Of a stretch of 64,000 bases of DNA, positions 1 to 6,889 are shown one piece after another. The DNA is from an uncultured Acidimicrobiales bacterium (lineage in GTDB: Bacteria; Actinomycetota; Acidimicrobiia; Acidimicrobiales; SHLQ01). Made by a program: the position numbers and the translations under genes. Numbering within the stretch: the stretch's first letter is position 1; every line of letters starts with the position of its first letter. The stretch spans positions 40,383 to 104,382 of the forward strand of contig CALHTF010000059.1 in assembly GCA_938038815.1 (NCBI GenBank). Reading direction: 5' to 3'. The notes under the pieces are model-generated. The model was not told the origin of the DNA. It searched no databases and worked only from the letters and a program-made list of their open reading frames with translations.

Positions 1-1
1 C

Positions 2-163
2 GACCGGGCGACCGAAACTTCCGAGCTGGCGATCATCGACGCCCGCGACGTGTCGGCCGGGCCTATCGCCCGCGTGCAGATGGCGGCTCGAGTTCCCCTT
101 GGCTTTCATGCCAACTGGTTCGCCACCGAGCCAACCAAACTGAATCAGGTGTCTGACACCTGA
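2..163 (+). CDS. Carotenoid oxygenase family protein, C-terminal fragment cut by window edge
   Basis: The open frame enters from the left edge and stops at TGA 161-163, giving the last 53 residues of a protein. It contains the words AIIDARDVSAGPIARVQ and PLGFHANWF. These match almost residue for residue the C-terminus of the carotenoid oxygenase encoded at 1707-3128 (VVLDARDV, GPIARVQIPQ, PFGFHANWFAS). The family are beta-propeller non-heme iron dioxygenases that cleave carotenoids or stilbenes, and the His of GFHANW is the last of four iron ligands. The tail after FA (about 13 residues) is extra compared with the paralogue and runs into the palindrome at 137-171. Only the C-terminus is visible, so substrate cannot be judged. 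Confidence 0.85.
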   Translation, partial: DRATETSELAIIDARDVSAGPIARVQMAARVPLGFHANWFATEPTKLNQVSDT

Positions 164-171
164 TTCAGTTT
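137..171. terminator. Perfect 17-bp inverted repeat between convergent genes
   Basis: Arms 137-153 and 155-171 are exact reverse complements around a single central T (core GGTGTC-T-GACACC). The repeat contains the stop codon of the upstream + strand gene and lies 15 bp from the stop of the convergent gene at 186. It can act as a bidirectional terminator, but there is no strong T-run. The core resembles the palindrome at 59500-59538, so it may instead be a member of a dispersed REP-like family. Confidence 0.7.
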
Positions 172-185
172 GAGGGCAGGAACCG

Positions 186-1655
186 CTAGCGAGCGTCGTT
201 GAGCATGACCTTGTCGTGCCAGAACCCGTGGAACTGGTGCGGTAAGTGGTGCTTCAGTTTGAGGGTAGCGACCGGCTCGGCGATGTCGGCCGCCCGGAAG
301 ATCATCAACGAACTGTTGTGCTCGTGCGCGTTGTAGACCACCTCAAAGAGGTAGCCATCCTGGTCCGCGTTTGAGTTCTTCGACGGCGCAAACAGCGGCT
401 CCGAACCGAAGTAGCCGGGCGCAAGGGTGTTGAGCTGAATGTCGCCGTCGAAGTCGACTCGCTGGAAGCCATTGAAGAAGCTGTTGTGTCCGTTCTCGAC
501 CGACACCGCTGAGTAGGTCGCTTCGTGCTTTTGGCCGGCGACTGTTTGGTTGAAGGTCGGAAACTCCGAGTTGGTCGGGCTCATGACCTCGTGCGACATC
601 TCGCCGCTGGCCATGTTCAACCGGTACCGGCGGAATTCGCCGCCCCGCAATTCTTTGGCGTTGAACACATCGCTCAGTGCATCGTTGGCCACAAAGTTGT
701 CGGCGAACATCGCGTCGACCACCACCTCGTCGCCATCCTCGAAGGCATTACCGAAGTGGATGATCGCGCCGGCTCCGGTCTCGAACTTGCGAACCTCTTG
801 CATCGTGTCGAGGTCGACCACCGAAACGGTCATGGGGATCGACGGGTCGAACCCGATGCCATCGCCGATGGTGCGCTGGCCGAGCATTACCGGGCCGATC
901 GAACCCATGCTGATCGAGCCCACGAAGAAGATGGCGTACTTGCCCGACACGGCGAAGTCGTGGGCGAACGGGAAGTGCTCGATCGGTAACTGGCCGAACT
1001 TCTTCACCTTGCCCGCTGAGTCGATACGGAAGATGTTGAAGCACATCTTGGGGCCGTTCTTGTCGTACCCCAGCGAACCGGCACCAAAGTTGACCCAGTC
1101 GCCCGTTTGCCCCAGGTAGTGACCGTGGGCGCTGAACACCATGCTTCGTTTCAGGCCGCCGTCGTAGGTGTATTCACCATGGGTTTCAAGCGTGGTGGCG
1201 TCGACATGGAACGGCCGGCCGCCTTCGTACAGGGTCAGCAGTTTCCCGCCGTGGTACACCAGGTTGGTGTTGGACGGGTTGGCTGGCATGCGGCCAACGT
1301 TCTTGAGGATCCCGCCCGGGATCTGGGTTCCGAACCCGCGGTAGCAGATCTGTTGTTTGGCCGTTTCCTTCACGTACTTGGGCGTGCGCACGTAGCGGTT
1401 AGCGAAGTGAACCTTGCCTTCGTCGATCGAAAACACGCTGAGCATGCCGCAGCCATCGAACCAGTGGCCATACTTCTGGTCGCCGATCATCTGACGGCCG
1501 GGACCATTGCGGTAGAAGGTGCCCTGAAGGTCGGCCGGCACTGTCCCTTCGACATCGTCGAGCCAGTAGCTGTGCTCCTCGTCAAGGTTAGCCAAACCAC
1601 CGTGCATGGTTGGGGCGGCGGTTGTGCTTACCGATGCGTCTTCGATGGTGGTCAT
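186..1655 (-). CDS. Carotenoid oxygenase (carotenoid/stilbene cleavage dioxygenase family)
   Basis: 489 residues, the normal length for the RPE65/carotenoid cleavage oxygenase family, which uses Fe(II) held by four histidines to split C=C bonds of carotenoids, apocarotenoids or lignostilbenes. Candidate iron ligands are visible in order: SAHGH near residue 177, FAHDF near 232, IIHFGNAF near 300 and the C-terminal HQFHGFWH. The N-terminal LQGTFYRNGPGR is the usual family opening. The ATG start at 1655 is preceded by AAGAAGGA at good spacing. No signal peptide, so cytoplasmic. It lies 51 bp downstream of, and is probably co-transcribed with, the paralogue at 1707-3128. The two share fold and motifs but are clearly divergent in sequence, suggesting different substrates. 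Substrate unknown. Confidence 0.9.
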   Translation of the reverse strand: MTTIEDASVSTTAAPTMHGGLANLDEEHSYWLDDVEGTVPADLQGTFYRNGPGRQMIGDQKYGHWFDGCGMLSVFSIDEGKVHFANRYVRTPKYVKETAKQQICYRGFGTQIPGGILKNVGRMPANPSNTNLVYHGGKLLTLYEGGRPFHVDATTLETHGEYTYDGGLKRSMVFSAHGHYLGQTGDWVNFGAGSLGYDKNGPKMCFNIFRIDSAGKVKKFGQLPIEHFPFAHDFAVSGKYAIFFVGSISMGSIGPVMLGQRTIGDGIGFDPSIPMTVSVVDLDTMQEVRKFETGAGAIIHFGNAFEDGDEVVVDAMFADNFVANDALSDVFNAKELRGGEFRRYRLNMASGEMSHEVMSPTNSEFPTFNQTVAGQKHEATYSAVSVENGHNSFFNGFQRVDFDGDIQLNTLAPGYFGSEPLFAPSKNSNADQDGYLFEVVYNAHEHNSSLMIFRAADIAEPVATLKLKHHLPHQFHGFWHDKVMLNDAR

Positions 1656-1706
1656 AGTTCCTTCTTACAGGGCGTGCCGCTCAGGTCAAAGAACTTCGAG
1701 CGGTTG

Positions 1707-3128
1707 TCATGAGGCGAACCAGTTGGCGTGGAACCCAAAGGGCATGCGTTGAGGGATCTGTACCCGAGCGATCGGGCCCGCCTCGACGTCGCGTGCGTCG
1801 AGCACCACAACTTCGGAGGTTCCGGACTCGTCGTCGTGGGTTGAGTTGATCAGCCAGCCGTCATCTTCGGCTTGGCCGTTGGGGTCGGGGGCGAACACGT
1901 TTTCGCCCACGTGGCCGTGTTCGCCCGAGTACCACTGGGTTCGGGTGCCGGTGCGTTGGTCGTACTTCACGATGGTGTCGAAGTCGCCCGCTGCGGCGTT
2001 GGGTCGGGTGAATCCCGACATGTACAAACAGTCGGCCCGCACGCCGGTGTAGTCGTCGTTGATGCGGCAGAACTCACCGTTCATGTCGTCGAAGAACTCG
2101 CTGCCGGACTCCCCCGTGTCGAGGTCGACCCAGTAGCGAGCCGGCTTCGCACCCACGGTGGTGACACCGCTCTCCTTGTCGGAACCTTCGGCTTCGATGC
2201 CAAAGTCGACCTTCTCAAACCGACAGCCCGACAGCTCGACCCGGTTGCCCTCAACAAAGGCGTTCCAAAAGTGCTGTACATGGGAGGTCGGAACCTCGAA
2301 CCAGCGGATGTCCTCGGCGTCGCCCAAGCGGGGCATGACGCCGACCCGCGTCCCGTTTTCGGGCTTCCATTGGATCATCGACTCGCCCGTGGCCATGGCG
2401 TTCATATCGAACACGATCGGGCTATCGAGGAATACGGCGTGCTCTTCGGTGATGAGCATGTCGTGCATCATCACCGGCATCGGCAGGTCGAGGTCGACCT
2501 TGCGGATCAGCTTCCCACCGGCATCGACCACGTAATACACGAGGTACGGAGCAAAGAAGTTGTAGGCGAAGAAGAACATCTCACCGGTGCGAGGATCGAT
2601 GCGAGGGTGGGCGGTCATCGCCCCTTGGAGTTCGCCGTCGAAGTCCCAGTTACCCACGGTGCCGAGGTCGGGAGCTATCTCGGTCGGGAGGCCCTGTTCC
2701 CACAGCGCCAGGATCTTGTTGGCGTGGCGAACAATGTGGGTGTTGGCCGGGTTCTTCACCGGTCCGGCATCGCCGACGAGCGACTCGTCGGGGAAGTTCA
2801 TGACATCGCTCAACCCGGGGTACACCGCCCGCCCAAGGTCGACCTCGGCCATCAGCGCCTTCGACTGGATCCACCGGTTGCGATACGACGCCTGGCCGCC
2901 GGCGAACTGCACACCATGGAGCATTCCGTCGCCATCGAACATGTGGTACTTCCCGATGGGTTCGAACATGGGGTTCGGTCCGTTGCGCACGAACATGCCG
3001 TTGAGGGCCGCGGGAATCTCGCCGATCACCTCACACTGGTCGACCACGATCTCCGCATCGACGGGGAACATATTGCCCGCCAGGTCGATCTGGTTCTGGG
3101 CGTTGGTTACGTGACCGGTGAGCGTCAT
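1707..3128 (-). CDS. Carotenoid oxygenase (second paralogue)
   Basis: 473 residues, same Fe(II) dioxygenase family as its neighbour. It opens with ALNGMFVRNGPNPMFEP, typical of the family. Putative iron-binding histidines occur in MTAHPRID, VMMHDMLI, VQHFWNAF and the C-terminal GFHANWF. The ATG start at 3128 has AAGG six bases upstream. Its C-terminus is nearly identical in wording to the partial gene at the left edge, so those two are closer relatives than either is to the gene at 186-1655. Cytoplasmic, substrate unknown. I see no carotenoid biosynthesis gene in the window, which leaves lignostilbene-like aromatics or scavenged carotenoids as possible substrates. Confidence 0.9.
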   Translation of the reverse strand: MTLTGHVTNAQNQIDLAGNMFPVDAEIVVDQCEVIGEIPAALNGMFVRNGPNPMFEPIGKYHMFDGDGMLHGVQFAGGQASYRNRWIQSKALMAEVDLGRAVYPGLSDVMNFPDESLVGDAGPVKNPANTHIVRHANKILALWEQGLPTEIAPDLGTVGNWDFDGELQGAMTAHPRIDPRTGEMFFFAYNFFAPYLVYYVVDAGGKLIRKVDLDLPMPVMMHDMLITEEHAVFLDSPIVFDMNAMATGESMIQWKPENGTRVGVMPRLGDAEDIRWFEVPTSHVQHFWNAFVEGNRVELSGCRFEKVDFGIEAEGSDKESGVTTVGAKPARYWVDLDTGESGSEFFDDMNGEFCRINDDYTGVRADCLYMSGFTRPNAAAGDFDTIVKYDQRTGTRTQWYSGEHGHVGENVFAPDPNGQAEDDGWLINSTHDDESGTSEVVVLDARDVEAGPIARVQIPQRMPFGFHANWFAS

Positions 3129-3211
3129 CGGCGACCTTTCAGACAGAGCTGCTGAAGTCGAACGTATCCGGTTGCATCCTCGGGGCGATAATTCGTGTCG
3201 CAGGCGGCGCC

Positions 3212-4246
3212 TTACTCACAACGACGGACTCGTTCGGCCCGACAGGTGTCGTCGCCTCGGCCTCCGTCGACCCGGTCGCGACCTGGTCCGCCGTTCAACC
3301 GGTCGTCGCCCTTGCCGCCTTTCAGCAGATCTTTGCCAGGGCCAGCTACGACGCGATCGTCGCCATTGCCGGTGCAAATGATGTCGTCGCCACCGAGACC
3401 CCGCACCATGTCGTTGCCTTTGTCGGCGACGATCACGTCAGGACCAGGGGTACCAACCAGCACATCGTTGCCGACGGTGCCCACCATCGTGGCGTCACGG
3501 CCTGCGCAACGAAACACCTCATCGGGTGCATGACGAAGCGTGAGACGGATCTTTGCGGCGCCACCTTTCGGAATCACCACATCGCCCGATGACGCGCCGA
3601 GAAATCCGGCCGAGTCGGTGAACGATGCCTCGCAGGTGGCACCCGCAAGATGGGCCTCGGTCCGAACAAGGCTGACCAACATGACATCGCTTGGGCCAAA
3701 ACCCTCGCGCTTCGGGCTCGTCAGGTTGCGGAGAATTTTGCCGTCGAAACCCTCGAAACCAAACCGTGCCTCAACCGGCTCCGCACCGTCGCATTGCCAT
3801 GTGATTAGCGGAAAGGTCACGCCGCTACCGGGGACCTGACCAAGAACCTCGAGCTGTAGCTTGCCCGCGTCACCGTCTAGCCTTTCGAGACGAAATTCGA
3901 CGATGGGATCCAGCCCGTACAACGAGGTGCGATCGAACGGCGAGGTCAATCGCCAACCATCGGGTGCTGACTCCAGAGTGACGGAGCACATCGAGCGACC
4001 GTGAGCGAACCGAAGCATCTCGGTTGCGACCCCGCCGGTGAAGTCGGCGGGCGTGAACACGATCCTGCGACTTGGACAACTGTCGAGGAACACCAGCTCG
4101 TCGAAATCGGGGACTTCGTCGAGCACGACACGAAGGGTTGGCACACCATCCTGCGCCGCAACTTCGGCCCCGGGAGCAAGGACGGCACCGGCGATCACCG
4201 TCGCCAACAGCGCCAACACGAACCGTTTCACCCCAAGTTTCCCCAT
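3212..4246 (-). CDS. Exported protein with C-terminal RTX (hemolysin-type calcium-binding) repeats
   Basis: 344 residues from the ATG at 4246, which directly precedes a signal peptide (MGKLGVKRFVLALLATVIAG, hydrophobic, then an Ala-rich cleavage region). A GTG at 4264 is an alternative start. Residues about 30-260 form an unrecognised domain with several cysteines. The last about 85 residues are acidic glycine-rich nonapeptide repeats of the form GGxGxDxhx (GLGGDDIIC, GGKGDDRLNGG, GGRGDDTC), which fold as a calcium-binding beta-roll. The protein is presumably secreted by Sec and structured by calcium outside the cell. It is the last gene of a minus-strand run of exported proteins. Function of the N-terminal part unknown. 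Confidence 0.8.
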   Translation of the reverse strand: MGKLGVKRFVLALLATVIAGAVLAPGAEVAAQDGVPTLRVVLDEVPDFDELVFLDSCPSRRIVFTPADFTGGVATEMLRFAHGRSMCSVTLESAPDGWRLTSPFDRTSLYGLDPIVEFRLERLDGDAGKLQLEVLGQVPGSGVTFPLITWQCDGAEPVEARFGFEGFDGKILRNLTSPKREGFGPSDVMLVSLVRTEAHLAGATCEASFTDSAGFLGASSGDVVIPKGGAAKIRLTLRHAPDEVFRCAGRDATMVGTVGNDVLVGTPGPDVIVADKGNDMVRGLGGDDIICTGNGDDRVVAGPGKDLLKGGKGDDRLNGGPGRDRVDGGRGDDTCRAERVRRCE

Positions 4247-4280
4247 AGGACTACCGAACACCACGGCCAGCGGGTCGTCA

Positions 4281-4300
4281 ACCGGTCCACTCGGACCGGT
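4281..4300. terminator. 8-bp perfect hairpin between two minus-strand genes
   Basis: ACCGGTCC (4281-4288) and GGACCGGT (4293-4300) pair perfectly around ACTC. It lies between the lipoprotein stop (4314) and the start of the RTX gene (4246). There is no T-run, so it may be a weak terminator, an RNA-processing site or an operator for the RTX gene. Confidence 0.45.
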
Positions 4301-4313
4301 AGGTGGCGTTCGG

Positions 4314-5510
4314 CTACCGGAAGACGTCGAGGAAGGCCTTTTCGCCCTCGGTGTTGAAGGTGTCGGTTATGCCGTTCGGGCAGTCGTAGTCGGGGGGGAC
4401 AAGGTCGAAGATCTCGCCGTCAGACTTGTCGCGGCACCATTGGTAGCGCTGGCCATCGCCGTACAAAATGCCAGCTAGGCCAAGGTCGAGGGCCACCTGA
4501 GCGTCGGCGGCAATATCGTCGGCGTTGATCGGATTGGCCGGTCCGTGCAAGCAACCGTTCCACCGCGGAGCCAGTTGGTAGTAGCGCGACTCGGCCAGAA
4601 ACACCGGCTTCACGGTGCGCTCGACCACGGGGCGGAGCTTGGCCTTGAGCGCCCCGGCGTCTTGGCAGTGCCCGGTCTGGACGGCTCCAACGTCGACGAA
4701 GTCGCGGTCGAAGAACTGGTCGTAGTTGTCGACGCCGGCGCCCGTGTGAAAGGCGGTCGGTTGTTCGGCACCCGAGTCGCGAATGCCAGCGTGAAGTTCG
4801 CGGGTCACGTTGCGCAGCAGCCGCTGGGTGTCCTTACTTTCGCACCGTTCCTCAAACGGGAGGTCGCCACCGAGCACCCAGTAGTCGAGCGCTACGTGAT
4901 CGAAGGCGGCGCCGATGTGCTCACCGTAGGCCCGAGCGTTCTGTTCGGTCACGCCGGTGGTCTTGCACGAGTTCGCCTTTGCCCACGCCGCCACGAGCCC
5001 CACGCCAAGGTTGCGTCGGTCGGCCTCGTCGAGGATGAACTGGATTCGCTCGGTGTAGCCGTCGGTCAGGCGTACCATTCCGCCGTCATCGATCGTCGCC
5101 AACTGCTCGTCGACATCGGGAATATCCCAGGCGTACAGATTGGTGCCACCAAAGGGCAGGGCGAGGAACCAGAACCCGCTAAACCCCGCCTCGTACACGT
5201 GATCGAGGTAGGCAATGATCTCGTCGTTGGTCGCCAGGTACGCCATCTCCCATGCCGTGTCGTAGGTGGGGATCCTGGTCGGCGGCTGCACCGGGTAGGG
5301 GTTGGTGGTCGGCGGAACGGTAGCCAGCGTCGTCGGTGCTGCCATGGTCGTCGTGGCGGCGGGCGACGTCGTCGGGATGGTCAACTCGGTCGCTGGTGCC
5401 GCACCGGTCGGTTGCACCTCGGGTTCCGACGACCCCGATTCAGCCCCACCGCACGCTACGGCGATCAGCCCAAAGACGGCGAACACCGCCCACAGACGGA
5501 CGAAACGCAT
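4314..5510 (-). CDS. Lipoprotein with DUF4038-like (apiosidase-type TIM barrel) domain
   Basis: 398 residues. The N-terminus is a lipoprotein signal (hydrophobic stretch then LIAVACGG, lipobox Cys near residue 20), followed by a Ser/Thr/Pro-rich linker to about residue 75. The rest resembles DUF4038 glycosidase-like TIM barrels: YDTAWEMAY opens the domain, then AGFSGFWFLALPFGGTN, YWVLGGDLPFE and the QTGH word, which in the family sit around the active site. The protein is therefore likely anchored outside the membrane and acts on a glycan. The GGD without the usual following Glu (GGDLPFE) may alter catalysis. The start codon overlaps the stop of the SGNH gene by one base (TGATG), so the two are translationally coupled. 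Specific activity unknown. Confidence 0.65.
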   Translation of the reverse strand: MRFVRLWAVFAVFGLIAVACGGAESGSSEPEVQPTGAAPATELTIPTTSPAATTTMAAPTTLATVPPTTNPYPVQPPTRIPTYDTAWEMAYLATNDEIIAYLDHVYEAGFSGFWFLALPFGGTNLYAWDIPDVDEQLATIDDGGMVRLTDGYTERIQFILDEADRRNLGVGLVAAWAKANSCKTTGVTEQNARAYGEHIGAAFDHVALDYWVLGGDLPFEERCESKDTQRLLRNVTRELHAGIRDSGAEQPTAFHTGAGVDNYDQFFDRDFVDVGAVQTGHCQDAGALKAKLRPVVERTVKPVFLAESRYYQLAPRWNGCLHGPANPINADDIAADAQVALDLGLAGILYGDGQRYQWCRDKSDGEIFDLVPPDYDCPNGITDTFNTEGEKAFLDVFR

Positions 5511-6763
5511 CAGGCGGTGCAGCCAAGAACCGTGTCGGTCGATCCTGCACGCTCGTTGATAGCCACAACGCAGTACTCGTCATCGATCGTCGGAACCTTG
5601 AATAGGAAACCGTGATCGCTTCCCTTTCCAAACTGATCGAGGTCGGTTCGGGCCAGGTTGGCCCGACCCTTGGCAACAACCTGATCACCGTTTCGGACCT
5701 CGAGCACGATCGCATGGCTTCGGTCGGGATCGATCGCCCAGCCGCTCAGCACCGTGAGGGTGCCCTTCTTGGCCGACCGGACCTTCTCGAGGCTCCCGAA
5801 CGGAGAATGGTCGATGGCCACGGTGCGACAATCGAGTGGACGGGGGCCGGCGCCATCGAAGTTGTTGGCCTCGATACACACCTCATGCTCGCCATCGGGA
5901 AGCTTGAGCTTCATCGCGAAACCGAGCTTGGTTGTGGTGTTGTCCATGCCGAGGCCGCGGCCGAGATCGGTCTTTGCTACCGCTGGTTTGTGGCGTTTGG
6001 CCTTGCGCTTGGCGACCAGCTCGCCGTTCACCGTGATCCGAACTTTGACCGGCTGGTCGAGATCGGGGTCGTACGCCCAGCCCGATACCCGCAGGCCTTT
6101 ACTCGTGTCTCGCAGCCCCTCGATTCGACCGACCGGCTGACGGTTCCACTCGACCGCACCGGTGAGGTGGGCGTGGATCAGCCCGGCGATTGCCTCGGCG
6201 CCGCGGGGTTGGAGATGGATCCCATCGCCCCAGGTGAGGTCTTTGTCGGCGGCGGTCAGATACGTCCACTCGCCAATCTGCAGGTTGGGATACCGATCGG
6301 CGGCGGCCCGAATTTCGGTGTTCACCTGATCCATGCGCGATGCGTAACGGCTGGGGGTGAGCCACAACACGTGTTCGACGCCCGACAACAACCCCATCAA
6401 CCGGTCGAGCTCTCGCCGGAACAAGGTTTGGTTACCCAAATAGTTCGTGCCCAGCTCCACAACCACCTTGTCGGTGATGAGGTCAGGGCGGCCCGCCAAC
6501 ATGTCGGCAGCCGGACCAACTCGAAACCCACCAAAGCCCAAATACTGCACCTTGGTCTCGGGGAACACCGCTTCAATCTGGCGGCGGGCACCCAGAATCA
6601 CCGAATCATGGATGACCAACAACCGGTCCCCCACCTCAGACTTCGGCGCCGGCTCCGGGTCCTGCGCAGCCGCCGGAACAGCGGTCAAAATACTCAGCAG
6701 AAGACCAGCCACGACGACCAGAGCTGAGGCGCGCCGCGGCGGCAACGATCCCGCTGCATGCAT
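5510..6763 (-). CDS. Exported SGNH/GDSL-type hydrolase with C-terminal beta-sandwich-like repeats
   Basis: 417 residues from the ATG at 6763, chosen because it places a clean signal peptide (PRRASALVVVAGLLLSILTA, then AAAQ) at the N-terminus and has GGAG upstream. ATGs at 6793 and 6802 and a TTG at 6820 are possible earlier starts. The SGNH blocks are visible: DSV after VIH (Ser block), GFGG (Gly), ELGTNY (Asn) and WGDGIHLQPRG (Asp/His). Two copies of a module with the word VSGWAYDPD / LSGWAIDPD follow, probably surface-binding beta domains. SGNH enzymes are esterases/lipases, often deacetylating polysaccharides. It heads a coupled pair with the DUF4038-like lipoprotein. Confidence 0.75.
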   Translation of the reverse strand: MHAAGSLPPRRASALVVVAGLLLSILTAVPAAAQDPEPAPKSEVGDRLLVIHDSVILGARRQIEAVFPETKVQYLGFGGFRVGPAADMLAGRPDLITDKVVVELGTNYLGNQTLFRRELDRLMGLLSGVEHVLWLTPSRYASRMDQVNTEIRAAADRYPNLQIGEWTYLTAADKDLTWGDGIHLQPRGAEAIAGLIHAHLTGAVEWNRQPVGRIEGLRDTSKGLRVSGWAYDPDLDQPVKVRITVNGELVAKRKAKRHKPAVAKTDLGRGLGMDNTTTKLGFAMKLKLPDGEHEVCIEANNFDGAGPRPLDCRTVAIDHSPFGSLEKVRSAKKGTLTVLSGWAIDPDRSHAIVLEVRNGDQVVAKGRANLARTDLDQFGKGSDHGFLFKVPTIDDEYCVVAINERAGSTDTVLGCTA

Positions 6764-6804
6764 GCACCCGCTTGCTCCGAACACTTCGGCCATCCACCTC
6801 ATGG

Positions 6805-6820
6805 TTGACCTGTCGGTCAA
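6805..6820. promoter_or_regulatory. Palindrome TTGACC-N4-GGTCAA upstream of the SGNH gene
   Basis: TTGACC (6805-6810) and GGTCAA (6815-6820) form a perfect 6-bp inverted repeat around TGTC. It lies in the 127-bp gap between the VWA gene and the SGNH gene, just upstream of the chosen start. Size and symmetry suit a dimeric repressor such as a TetR-type protein, but no regulator gene is adjacent. Confidence 0.4.
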
Positions 6821-6889
6821 ACATCAAAGGCAGGGATAGGCCATCTGGCCTATCGAGTGGCCCGACCAGCTCAAATGAACGAAACGGCG

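Noticed and set aside
1872..3155. 427-residue open frame on the + strand opposite the carotenoid oxygenase gene
   Set aside because: It is the GC-driven mirror of a gene with clear family motifs, is His/Val/Asp-rich in the way antisense frames are, and shows no domain.
5612..6727. 371-residue + strand frame opposite the SGNH gene
   Set aside because: The minus-strand reading has the SGNH blocks and a signal peptide. The + reading has no recognisable feature.
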